NCBI RefSeq assembly: GCF_000524475.1
Contig: NZ_BAVQ01000070.1
Location: 211,631-275,630 of the forward strand
Direction: 5' to 3'
DNA: 64,000 nucleotides
Source of the DNA: Tomitella biformata AHU 1821
Lineage (GTDB): Bacteria; Actinomycetota; Actinomycetes; Mycobacteriales; Mycobacteriaceae
Shown here: piece after piece, positions 16,610 through 25,376 of the stretch
Layout: every line of letters begins with the position of its first letter
Position numbering within the stretch: the stretch's first letter is position 1
The notes under the pieces: model-generated
The model's input: the letters and a program-made list of their open reading frames with translations, nothing else
What the model was told of the DNA's origin: nothing
Databases searched by the model: none
Translations under genes and position numbers: made by a program

Positions 16610-17421
16610 TCGCGGTGACCGGACTTGTGCAGCCGGAGGCCGACCAATCCGGGTTCACGCTGAGCCCGCACGAGCTGCACCTGTGCGGAGACCTCGTGGG
16701 CGTCGAGCAGCTGCCGGTGGTTCTCGGGCGCGGACCCCAGAGCCCGGATGTGGAGTCTTGGACGGCGTCGATCGCCGAAGCCCGGGCGGAGCTCCTGCGG
16801 CGCGGGCTGCTCGATCCGGCTGGCCGCGTGGCGGACGGGCTCGAGGAGTTGTTGGACGTGCTTGGCAAGCCCCTCCACGAGATCGCCGCCCGCCGGATCG
16901 GCGACGGCGGCATGGACCGGCTCTGCCTGGCCATCGGCCGCCGCGGCGGCAAGGTCTACGCGGCCCGGTCCGCCGCTGGTGTGGATGCCGCGGTGACGCT
17001 CGGCCACACCGAGTCGCGCACTGCCAGCCTGCGCGCGTTCCTCGGCGAGCTTGAGCCCGTGGCCCTGACCCCTTGCAGCGCGCGACTGCGCGAATTGCAG
17101 GAGGGCCTTGGGGCTGCAGAGGGGTTCACCGCGTGCGCCCACGCGCTTGTGGGCACCGGCATCGGCGAGGCGCAGGCTGGGCTGATCGCCGAGGTTCTCA
17201 CCACCACAACGGCTTTCACCGAGATCGTGACGATCAGCCACAATGCGGGCCAGACCAGCGGCACCCCCGCGGCGATGGTCGTCTACGACGCGCAGACTGG
17301 CCGCGTCATCGCCACCCCGCACCGGGCGCCCGATGGCGAGCTCTGGGTGACATTCGCGCCCGGCGGCTGGGACCGCGTGGCTCGAGGAATCGCGGCGCTC
17401 GACGAGCTGGCCCAGCTGTGA
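16606..17421 (+). CDS. espG: EspG-type type VII secretion chaperone
   Basis: 271 residues of the EspG family, cytosolic chaperones that bind the helical tip of PE-PPE dimers. Visible: FTLSPHELHLCGDLVGVEQLPVVL near the start, the two-fold alpha/beta arrangement, and a C-terminal stretch ending FAPGGWDRVARGIAALDEL, which is characteristic. It starts with GTG overlapping the PPE stop (GTGA), so it is translated with its client. It is convergent with eccE, 7 bp apart. Confidence 0.83.
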   Translation: MIAVTGLVQPEADQSGFTLSPHELHLCGDLVGVEQLPVVLGRGPQSPDVESWTASIAEARAELLRRGLLDPAGRVADGLEELLDVLGKPLHEIAARRIGDGGMDRLCLAIGRRGGKVYAARSAAGVDAAVTLGHTESRTASLRAFLGELEPVALTPCSARLRELQEGLGAAEGFTACAHALVGTGIGEAQAGLIAEVLTTTTAFTEIVTISHNAGQTSGTPAAMVVYDAQTGRVIATPHRAPDGELWVTFAPGGWDRVARGIAALDELAQL

Positions 17422-17428
17422 CAAACCG

Positions 17429-19132
17429 CTAGGGAGCCAGCACCGAGCCCTCTGGCTGGCCGATCAACCGCGTCTCGTCTGGGATGGTCACTACGGACAC
17501 CGGAATGTGCCGCCCGTCGATCTCGAGGATCAGCCGATCCCGGTCGACTTCGTCTTGGCGAATCCGCACGTCCGGGGAGTCCGGCATCGGGTCGCCCGTG
17601 CTGAGCACCGTGAGGACCGTGGTCCCCGGCGAGAGCGCCGGGCTGGGGATGGGCCCGTCCAGCACCACAACCCCGAATTCCCGCGCCTGACTCGGTGAGA
17701 GCTCCGGGCCGCCCGCGATATAGAGCCGCGCGGGCTCGCCGATCTCGTGGGCCAGCAGTCGCCAGACGCGGGGGCGGTCGGTGCGCACCAGGACCCGGGC
17801 GCCCAGCGCGATCGCGCGGAGCACCACCTGCCGGGCCAGATACACCTCGCCGACCACCTCGGTGGTGCGGATGCCTGGGCCGAAGACGGCCGCGGTGATC
17901 GCGTTGCCGGCGTTGTCGCCGCCGATGAGTTGACCGCAGCCGGTGGTCGCGATGGTGAGGTCCGGCGAGGCGACAGGATGGACCTCGCGGAAATCGCAGA
18001 GCCGGTCGAACTGCGGCTCGCCCCGGGGCGAGGTGGCGCAGAAGCCATCGAGCTGTTGGCCATCCAGCGGGCGCAAACCCAGCGACTCCGGTACTCGGAC
18101 GGGGCGATCGGCCACATATCGGACGAGGATTCCCAGTTGGCAGGCGTCGGGCCGGGGCGTGGGCCGCAGTCGCAGCGAGACGACGGCGTTGTCTGCGGCG
18201 GCGTCCCAGATCCGCGCGATGCCCGGCGTCGTGAGCGCGAGAGTGGCGGCAGTGTAGCTGGTGTGCACATCCACCCTCCCCCCGGGGGCTCCGTCGCGGG
18301 CTGTGACGGAACCCCAGGAGGGCGTTAGGTTCGTGCCGTCCACGAGCCCGGTGTGGTGGGTCCAGGAGGCGTCGAGCTGCTGGGCCGTCAGCAGCTCGCA
18401 GTGGAAGCCCGCGCCGTCGAGCTCCCGGATGATTCGCGCTGTCGCCACCTTCGCGGTACGCACCGCGCCCAGAGTGCCGCCGCCGCGCCGCGCAACGGCG
18501 GCTGGGCAGGCCGCGGGATCTAGGCGGACCAGGATGAGCGTCTCGCGCTGGGAGATTGCCGGCAGTGGGCCGATCAGCCGCCGGTAGACCTGCGCGGTCA
18601 CGCCACCGCTGGCGACTCTGGAGCCGATCGAGACGATGTCGATGCCCGCCAGATGGATGTCGAACTGGGCCAGTAGCGGGGACAGCTCGTGGAGGGGGAG
18701 CCGGTCGGCGGTGTCTGTGCGGCCAATGGACACCGTCGTAGCCGTGACCACACGCGGCCGGACATGCGCCGCGCAGACCAATGTGGTTCCATCCCAGCGG
18801 AATCCGGTAGCAGCCGACACAGACAGTGCCCGTCCGGGGCGCGGGCCCTGCGCGTACCTCGGCCCGGAGCTCGGCGGCGGGATCTCGCCCACGGACGCGC
18901 CATCGAAGGCAGCGTCGAGTGCGGGCATCGAGAGGAAACTCCAACGCCGCCACAGATGTTGGGCCCACACGACGAGGTGGCCGGACGGCCTACGGCCCTT
19001 GACCCGAACCAGGGAGAGCGCGACGACCAGCACGCCGAGTGAGATGGCCGCGTTGAGCGGCAGGCCCACAGCTATGGCTCCCGCGATGATCGCGATACAC
19101 AGAATTTCCACCGCAACAGTTGTCGTCAGCAC
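17429..19132 (-). CDS. eccE: ESX conserved component EccE
   Basis: About 567 residues. Two closely spaced N-terminal membrane segments (VEILCIAIIAGAIAVGL and AISLGVLVVALSLVRV) followed by RRPSGHLVVWAQHLWRR, then a large soluble domain; this is the EccE layout, peripheral in the membrane complex. The start is GTG 19132 with GGGGGG 6 nt upstream. An in-frame ATG at 19240 would overlap the divergent eccB start and is rejected. Homology is moderate; assignment rests on topology, the SGHLVVWA segment and context. Confidence 0.75.
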   Translation of the reverse strand: MLTTTVAVEILCIAIIAGAIAVGLPLNAAISLGVLVVALSLVRVKGRRPSGHLVVWAQHLWRRWSFLSMPALDAAFDGASVGEIPPPSSGPRYAQGPRPGRALSVSAATGFRWDGTTLVCAAHVRPRVVTATTVSIGRTDTADRLPLHELSPLLAQFDIHLAGIDIVSIGSRVASGGVTAQVYRRLIGPLPAISQRETLILVRLDPAACPAAVARRGGGTLGAVRTAKVATARIIRELDGAGFHCELLTAQQLDASWTHHTGLVDGTNLTPSWGSVTARDGAPGGRVDVHTSYTAATLALTTPGIARIWDAAADNAVVSLRLRPTPRPDACQLGILVRYVADRPVRVPESLGLRPLDGQQLDGFCATSPRGEPQFDRLCDFREVHPVASPDLTIATTGCGQLIGGDNAGNAITAAVFGPGIRTTEVVGEVYLARQVVLRAIALGARVLVRTDRPRVWRLLAHEIGEPARLYIAGGPELSPSQAREFGVVVLDGPIPSPALSPGTTVLTVLSTGDPMPDSPDVRIRQDEVDRDRLILEIDGRHIPVSVVTIPDETRLIGQPEGSVLAP

Positions 19133-19238
19133 CCCATACCCCCCGGTATCTCTTGCCCCGCAGCCGTCACCCCACGTGACGACCGCCACTGCGAGCTTAC
19201 GGTAATGTGCCGGGAGGGGAACTAGGCAGGGGGGTGCC

Positions 19239-20675
19239 ATGCCGGCTCAATTGACGACCAAACCACAGGTCAACGGCTACCGATTTATGATCCGACGCAT
19301 GGAGCATGCGTTGGTGCGCCGCGATGTGCGGATGCTGCATGATCCGATGCGCTCGCAATCGCGGTCGATGACGGTGGGCCTGGTGCTCGGCGTCTTGGTG
19401 CTGGCGGGATTCGGCGTGCTGGCGCTGTTCAGGCCCGCGCCCACCATCGGCGACAGCCAGATTGTGCTGGCCAAGGGCAGCGGTGCATTGTTCGTCCGGG
19501 TGGACGAGTTGATGCACCCCGTGCTGAACCTGGCATCTGCGCGGCTGATCGCCGGCTCGGACGCGTCGCCCAACGTGGTTGGCGACGATAAACTGCGTGC
19601 CGTTTCGCTCGGTCCGATGGTGGGGATCCCCGGTGCGCCACAACAGCTTCCGGGACGCGAACAGCAAGTTTCCGGGCCGTGGACAGTCTGCGAGGGCGTC
19701 GAGGGCGACCGCATCGTGGGGACCACCGTCATCGCCGGCCCCACGGATCTCGACGACGGCGTCGGGCAGTTGGCCGGGTCTGAGGCGCTCCTGGCAGAAC
19801 ACGATGGCCAGACGCATCTGCTGTACGACGGCAAGCGGGCCCGGGTCGACCTCAACGACCACGCGGTGAGCCGGGCCATGGGGCTCGACGGGCTGATACC
19901 GCGGCGGGTCACAGCCGCGCTGATCAACGCGGTCCCCGAGGCGCGGCCCATCGTCGCCCAGCCCGTCCCCGGCCAGGGCGAGCGGCCCGGATTCCCCATC
20001 AGGGAGGCGCGTGTGGGCGATGTGGTGCACATCAAGGGCGCGGACGCGGGCAAACACTTCGTGGTTCTGGCCGACGGCATTCAGCCGGTGGGCGCCGCCA
20101 CTGCAGACCTAATCCTCTACAGCGGCTCCGGTGCGATGCTGCGCGAGATGTCGCCGGACTCCATCGCGCAGGCGCCCACCACGAGGGAGCCGCTGCCGGT
20201 CACGGATCACCCCGAGGCAGCTCCCCGGATCCGGGGCAGTGGCGACGACACCGTCGCCTGCCTGACCTGGTCGAGGGACGCCGAGGATACTTCCCCGCAC
20301 ACGACGATTCTGGTCGGGCGACGGCTGCCGCTGGCCGAGGGGGACCGGCCCGTCCTGATGGCGGGCGCGGATGGGCCGGGGGCGGCGGTGGACCAGTTCT
20401 ATCTGCCTCCAGGCAAGGCCGCAAACATCCGTGTGGGGGATCGTCGACAGGAGCCGCGCTTCCTGGTCTCTGACACCGGCGTCCGCTACGGCATCGCGAA
20501 CGCCGAGGCGGCCCAGACGTTGGGGATCGGGGCCGAGAGCGACTCCGCGCCCTGGTCCATCGTCGGTATTCTGCCCGCGGGCCCGGCGTTGACCCGCACC
20601 GATGCACTGGTCGTCCGGGACGGCATGGCACCGCAGGCCGCGGCGGCCACCCTCGAGCTGCCGTCCGGTTCCTAA
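19239..20675 (+). CDS. eccB: ESX conserved component EccB
   Basis: 478 residues. The N-terminal cytosolic segment PQVNGYRFMIRRMEHALVRRDVRM is the EccB signature; one membrane helix at about 44-64 is followed by a periplasmic domain of repeats around a core, with GDSQIVLAKGSGALFVRV, LHPVLNLASARLIAG-like sequence (here MHPVLNLASARLIAG) and the end-region QFYLPPGKAANIRV. Two cysteines in the core (TVCEG and VACLTW) would form the known disulphide. The protein is part of the periplasmic crown of the secretion complex. Divergent from eccE. Confidence 0.92.
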   Translation: MPAQLTTKPQVNGYRFMIRRMEHALVRRDVRMLHDPMRSQSRSMTVGLVLGVLVLAGFGVLALFRPAPTIGDSQIVLAKGSGALFVRVDELMHPVLNLASARLIAGSDASPNVVGDDKLRAVSLGPMVGIPGAPQQLPGREQQVSGPWTVCEGVEGDRIVGTTVIAGPTDLDDGVGQLAGSEALLAEHDGQTHLLYDGKRARVDLNDHAVSRAMGLDGLIPRRVTAALINAVPEARPIVAQPVPGQGERPGFPIREARVGDVVHIKGADAGKHFVVLADGIQPVGAATADLILYSGSGAMLREMSPDSIAQAPTTREPLPVTDHPEAAPRIRGSGDDTVACLTWSRDAEDTSPHTTILVGRRLPLAEGDRPVLMAGADGPGAAVDQFYLPPGKAANIRVGDRRQEPRFLVSDTGVRYGIANAEAAQTLGIGAESDSAPWSIVGILPAGPALTRTDALVVRDGMAPQAAAATLELPSGS

Positions 20676-20699
20676 TGGGGATTCGAGCTTCCTGCCTGC

Positions 20700-22406
20700 T
20701 TAGCGGAGGTTGTCGGCCGGTGGGCCGAGGTCGTGGAGTTCGCGTAGGCGGCGGTTGAGCTCGCGTGCACGACGACGCCGCGCATGCTTGTCCGCCGTCC
20801 TAGTACGGGAACGCTGCGGACCCGCACCACCAGAATCGGCACCATCCGGCGGGGTGGTGGGTCCGCGTGGTGGCGGTTTTTGGAACCGCACCGTCCGCAA
20901 CGCTGGGAACAGGGCCTCGTTATTGTGGCCGCGGCCGATGATCGTGATGCCATCCGGGCTGGTCACCGTCACCCGGGTAAAGCCGTCGGCATCGATGAAC
21001 TGATCGTCGAGCCACTCCCCGAATGTTTTGATCAGATGGTGGTAGCGGCATTTGGTGTTGGCATCGCGGGCGCAGGTCTGCCCGCCCGCCGCGGGATGGC
21101 GGTGGTTGAACTCGTCCACATGATCGAGATCCGACGCCCACGCTGGTTTATTGCACCCCGGGAACACGCAATAACCGTCCCTAGCCCGGATGAAGGTGTC
21201 GAGTGCGGCGGAGAACCGGTACGGGTCCCCCGGCTGATGGGTGGGCAGCGTTTGCCCTGGTTTCGGGTTCAACGGCCGGATAATCGCATCAGGCCGTGCC
21301 GCGATGGCACGGACGTGGTCGGCGGTGATCACGCCATAGCCGTCGAGGAACCCTGAACGCTCGGACTCACGAGGCCCGGCGTCGCTGGGCCCGGAATCGC
21401 CCGGTCCGTCGTCATCGTCACTGTCGAGGCTGGGTCCGTCGTAGCCGGGGCCCCCATCATCAGGGCCGTCGCCGCGTGAACCGTCATCACCAGGCCCCTC
21501 ACCTGCGCCGTCTCCGTCCGGATCGCCGTCGCCGTCCGATCCGGAACTGTCCTCGTTGAGGGTCTCGTCCTGGCAGATCACGTGCACAATAATCCGGGCA
21601 TGCTGATCACTCATGCCGCCTTCCGATGGGGTGGCGGCGCAATCCTCACGTTCGCACTGACACATGACCGCGAGGCCTTGGAGCGTCTGCATCGCGGCGT
21701 CGGAGCGGCGGGCGTTCTTCTTGCGCGGATCGTGGGGGCAGATCGCAGCGGCAATCAGTGCTTCGACCGCGGCCATCGCCAACTGCCCATCTTCCGCGGC
21801 GGCGGTGATACCAAAATGCGCCATCCCATCGGGCCGGGGGCGGAGTGTGGCGGTGCGCCGGACCAGGGCCTGTTCGGCGCGGCGGCGCATCGCATCGGGG
21901 TCATGGGCGAAGATCGCCCGGTTCGCGAGGTCGCGCAGGCGCCGGGTGGAGCCGGCGCCGTTGTCGCAGAGGCCTTGTGCGATCTGTTTGTCGACGTGCG
22001 GGGCGCTGGGCCAGCCGTCGACAAGATCGGTGGCGGAGACCAATTGTTGGAATTGCTGTTGGTTGATGGTGCCGTCGTAGAGGCAGCGGCCGATCAACGG
22101 GATGCGGCGGATCAGGGCAAGGGATTCGTTGAGGAGGGCGTCGGCGTGGGTTTTGTCGATGTGGTTGACCGCGCCGAGCAGTGCGGAGGTGTTCGCGAAG
22201 TGGTCGAACACGCGGGTGTCGAGTTCTGGCGGGCGGTCCAGGCTCACGGTGTGGACGTGCTCGATGCGGGCGTATTCCTCCCACGCGAGGCGGGATCGGC
22301 GCCGGGCACAGCCGCTGATGGTGTCGAGGGCTTCGGAGATGGGGGTGGTGGTATCGAACGGCGGGAGCGGCACCGGAGGCAGCATGTCGTGCGTCATATC
22401 GACCAC
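20700..22406 (-). CDS. DUF222 / HNH endonuclease (13E12-repeat type)
   Basis: 568 residues. N-terminal helical DUF222 region (about 20-240, LIGRCLYDGTINQQQFQQL and RLRDLANRAIFAHDPDAMRRRAEQAL), a strongly acidic Asp/Gly/Ser linker (about 290-360), and a C-terminal HNH domain with RDGYCVFPGCNKPAWASDLDHV and the later CRYHHLIKTF. Cys pairs plus His-Asn/His residues fit a zinc-stabilised HNH. Such genes are multicopy in actinobacteria and are associated with REP13E12-like elements. It interrupts the ESX locus between eccB and mycP and is not expected to be an ESX component. No terminal repeats were recognised. Confidence 0.88.
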   Translation of the reverse strand: MVDMTHDMLPPVPLPPFDTTTPISEALDTISGCARRRSRLAWEEYARIEHVHTVSLDRPPELDTRVFDHFANTSALLGAVNHIDKTHADALLNESLALIRRIPLIGRCLYDGTINQQQFQQLVSATDLVDGWPSAPHVDKQIAQGLCDNGAGSTRRLRDLANRAIFAHDPDAMRRRAEQALVRRTATLRPRPDGMAHFGITAAAEDGQLAMAAVEALIAAAICPHDPRKKNARRSDAAMQTLQGLAVMCQCEREDCAATPSEGGMSDQHARIIVHVICQDETLNEDSSGSDGDGDPDGDGAGEGPGDDGSRGDGPDDGGPGYDGPSLDSDDDDGPGDSGPSDAGPRESERSGFLDGYGVITADHVRAIAARPDAIIRPLNPKPGQTLPTHQPGDPYRFSAALDTFIRARDGYCVFPGCNKPAWASDLDHVDEFNHRHPAAGGQTCARDANTKCRYHHLIKTFGEWLDDQFIDADGFTRVTVTSPDGITIIGRGHNNEALFPALRTVRFQKPPPRGPTTPPDGADSGGAGPQRSRTRTADKHARRRRARELNRRLRELHDLGPPADNLR

Positions 22407-22491
22407 CCCCCACTTAGAACGTATGGACTAAGTTTACCGGATACGCAGGGGCTTTACTAGAGAAAACGCAAATCTGTTCGACATCAAAAAT

Positions 22492-23796
22492 TCAACGAGA
22501 ATGCTGTGAACGGACGCGGCGGAGCACCGTCGTGCTGAGCGCGCCGAGGGCGAGCAGCGCCGTGCAGACTGCCACCCCGGCGATGGCACGGCGGCGCGGG
22601 CCGGGGTCCTCGGGTGTCGGGACGGCCGGCGCTGCGATCGTAGATTCAGCCGCGGTGATATCGCCAGCTGGGAGGTCGAAGGACAGCGCGGCCATCGGGT
22701 CCACCACGCCGTAGCCCACCACAGGATCCCAGCGGTGGGCTGCGGACACCGCGGTCCTGGTGATGCGGTCGATCACCTGGGGCGCGGTCAGGTGTGGGTG
22801 GCGGGCGCGGATGAGCGCGGCCAGGCCGGACACGTAGGGCGCGGAGAAGCTGGTGCCGCTGATGGCGCCGACGCCCTGCTCCGTGCGGATCTGCGCTGCG
22901 AGGCCGCCATCGCGGCTGTTGGCGAGCGAGACCATCTGGCTGCCCGGCGCGGCCACCGACACCCACGGTCCGGCGATGCTGAAGTCGGAGGGGGAGCCGT
23001 CATGCTCCACGGATCCGACGGTGAGCACTTTGCCCTCGAAGTTCGCCGGCGTGACGTCCGTGTTGACCGCGTCCCATCCGCGGGAGAGCGGGTCCAGGGG
23101 GTTGATCTGCGTCGGATTCTGTTGGCAGCCAGCACCGTTGGAGCCCTGGGAATTGCCGGCGGCGACGACGATGACGATGTCGCGGGCGACGGCCTCGTCG
23201 ATGGCGGAGGTCAGGAGGTCGGAGCGCAGCCCGCTCGGTCCAGGCACGCACGCGACCTCGGAGATGTTGATGATGGTGGCGCCGGCGGCAGTGGCCATTC
23301 GGATCGCATCGGCGAGGGTGCGGACCGAGCCGGAGCCCGCAGACTCAGGGGCTTCCTGTTCGCCCTCTGCAGCGCCGTACTCGGAGAACTTTCCGGAGCT
23401 CTGCCGGATCGAGATGATCTCGGCGTCGGGGGCGAGGCCGCTGAAGCCGTCGTCGGGATCCGGTGCGCCGGCGATGATCCCGGCGACGAGGGTCCCGTGC
23501 GCGTCGCAGTCCTCGAGCCCGTCCCCGCCGTTCACGAGATCGCCGCCCGAGGTGAGGTGGCGCAGCCGGGGGTTGGGGGTGACGCCGGTGTCGATCACCG
23601 CGACCCGCTGCCCGGCGCCGCGGGTGAACTGCCAAAGCTGTTGGAAGTCAAGGGACGTTGGCATTACACGCAGGTCGAGGCCCGGTGCGGTGTCGGCGAT
23701 GGCGCAGGGCGCGGTCTGGCGGATCTCGGCCGCCGCGGCGGGGGCGTTGAGCACCGCTGCGGCGATGACGAGTCCGGCAATTGCCAAGCGGCGCAT
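22492..23796 (-). CDS. mycP: Mycosin, ESX subtilase-type serine protease
   Basis: 434 residues. Signal peptide (1-23), subtilase domain with Asp69 (VAVIDTGV), His100 (DCDAHGTLVAG), oxyanion Asn215 (AAGNS) and Ser316 (SGTSFSAP), and one C-terminal membrane helix (about 404-425) with a basic tail. It caps and stabilises the ESX membrane complex and cleaves some substrates. The acidic loop with GEQEAPESAGSGS (about 145-157) corresponds to mycosin loop insertions. Its ATG shares one base with the eccD stop (TGATG), so eccD and mycP are one transcript. Confidence 0.93.
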   Translation of the reverse strand: MRRLAIAGLVIAAAVLNAPAAAAEIRQTAPCAIADTAPGLDLRVMPTSLDFQQLWQFTRGAGQRVAVIDTGVTPNPRLRHLTSGGDLVNGGDGLEDCDAHGTLVAGIIAGAPDPDDGFSGLAPDAEIISIRQSSGKFSEYGAAEGEQEAPESAGSGSVRTLADAIRMATAAGATIINISEVACVPGPSGLRSDLLTSAIDEAVARDIVIVVAAGNSQGSNGAGCQQNPTQINPLDPLSRGWDAVNTDVTPANFEGKVLTVGSVEHDGSPSDFSIAGPWVSVAAPGSQMVSLANSRDGGLAAQIRTEQGVGAISGTSFSAPYVSGLAALIRARHPHLTAPQVIDRITRTAVSAAHRWDPVVGYGVVDPMAALSFDLPAGDITAAESTIAAPAVPTPEDPGPRRRAIAGVAVCTALLALGALSTTVLRRVRSQHSR

Positions 23797-25247
23797 CAGA
23801 GCTGGCGCATCAACGAGTACAGCCCCATCACCCAGAACGCGAGGGGGATGATCGCCGCGATGGCCAGGTATTCACAGACCTCCGTGATACGTCGCAGCAC
23901 CGGGGAGAACTCGAAGGTGGGGGCGACCACGCCGACGGCGAGCGCCAGCACGGTGACCACCACCAGCGTCAGCACCCCGTACAAGGTCAGCTGGGGCTCG
24001 ACGAGGTAGACGAGTCCGATGATCAGCAGCGCCAACACGGTGCCGCCGCTGATGAGCAGGGCGGATTGGATCAGTCCGGAGTAACTGCGGCCCCGCAGCA
24101 TCATCGTGAGCGCCACGAGGAGGGCCAGGCACACGCCGTTCGCCCGCAGGTCCGCGCCGAAGCCAGCGGTGAGCAGGGCACCGGCGATCGCGCCGAGGAT
24201 GGCGCCCGCGATCAGCCCGGAGAGATACGCGGCCGCGACGGCCGCGCGGTCGGCGAGGCCCGCGGTGAACTCACCGTCCTCGAGCGCCAGGTCGGCTGGC
24301 ACGTCCCGGGAGGGCACTGGGGGCAGAGGCAGGCGCGCCAGCAGGATCGTCAGACGCGGCGCGAGGGACAGCGCGGCGACGGAGGCCAACAACAGTCCCA
24401 CACCGATGCGACGGCCGGGCAGGTCGAAGATGGCGTCCACGCCGGCGGCCAGGGTGGCCAACGTGCTGACCGTGATGATCGCGGTGTGGGCGAGCTGGCC
24501 GGCGCCGCTCATGCGCAGGGCCAGGATGGACGCGCACGCGGTGAAGACCGCGCCGAGCAGCAGGCCGGGCCCGCCGATCGCCGCCTGCGGCAGCAGCGCG
24601 CCGCCGACAAACGCGAACGGTGCGACGCAATAGCCCAGCGTCGCACCGACCTGCGGATCTCGGTAGATGCGCGCGACGATCGGGCTGGCGGCGAGGAAGC
24701 CGAGCGCTGCGGTGATCGAGATCAGGGCGCGGAGCATGCCGGAGGAGTCGGACAGGTGCCCCAGCGGATCGGCCAGCATTGTGGCCGCGAGAACCGCCGC
24801 AACGATCGCGACGATCTGGGCGAGCAGTCGGGAGGCGGGAGCGCCCCACTCCGGGAACCGCGCCGCGTTGGCGGTGGAGACGGCGTCGATGACGTCGTCG
24901 AAGAGCGGTTCCGAGTCGATCAGGTCCTCGGAGCCGAGCAGCAGCAAGGCGCCGTCGCGCACGCCCTGCTCGGCCAGCGACGCCGCCGAGTCCAGCGGCG
25001 CCTCCCCGATGGCGCGGAGGGTCCAGCGGGTGCGCGGATCATCCCGCGGGTCTTGCGGCTCAATGGAATTGCGTCTGCTTAGCGTCAGCGCGACCAGCTC
25101 CGGGAGCATCGCCGCCACCGGGATTCGCGCTGGTAACGCGATGTCCATCTGCGTGTATTCGGCGACGATCGACACCCGGCACAGCTCGGGCGCCGCGGCC
25201 CGCCAGTGCGCGTCGGGCATGGTTGAATCCTCGACCAGATCGGTCAT
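23796..25247 (-). CDS. eccD: ESX membrane channel component EccD
   Basis: 483 residues. An N-terminal ubiquitin-like domain (about 20-100, LCRVSIVAEYTQMDIALPARIPVAAMLPELV) precedes 11 predicted membrane segments, the standard EccD layout with the helices lining the central cavity. The gene heads an eccD-mycP unit and is divergent from eccC across 129 bp. Confidence 0.92.
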   Translation of the reverse strand: MTDLVEDSTMPDAHWRAAAPELCRVSIVAEYTQMDIALPARIPVAAMLPELVALTLSRRNSIEPQDPRDDPRTRWTLRAIGEAPLDSAASLAEQGVRDGALLLLGSEDLIDSEPLFDDVIDAVSTANAARFPEWGAPASRLLAQIVAIVAAVLAATMLADPLGHLSDSSGMLRALISITAALGFLAASPIVARIYRDPQVGATLGYCVAPFAFVGGALLPQAAIGGPGLLLGAVFTACASILALRMSGAGQLAHTAIITVSTLATLAAGVDAIFDLPGRRIGVGLLLASVAALSLAPRLTILLARLPLPPVPSRDVPADLALEDGEFTAGLADRAAVAAAYLSGLIAGAILGAIAGALLTAGFGADLRANGVCLALLVALTMMLRGRSYSGLIQSALLISGGTVLALLIIGLVYLVEPQLTLYGVLTLVVVTVLALAVGVVAPTFEFSPVLRRITEVCEYLAIAAIIPLAFWVMGLYSLMRQL

Positions 25248-25376
25248 GTGTGCTCGTCCCCCCGTTATCCTGCTCCCCCTGAGCGACAGTACGATACCCC
25301 GAGCGCGTGCTGTCGAGTGTGTGGCATCACATATTGCGCAGGGCTGGGGAGCCCGATTGTCGAGGGGGGAATTTCA

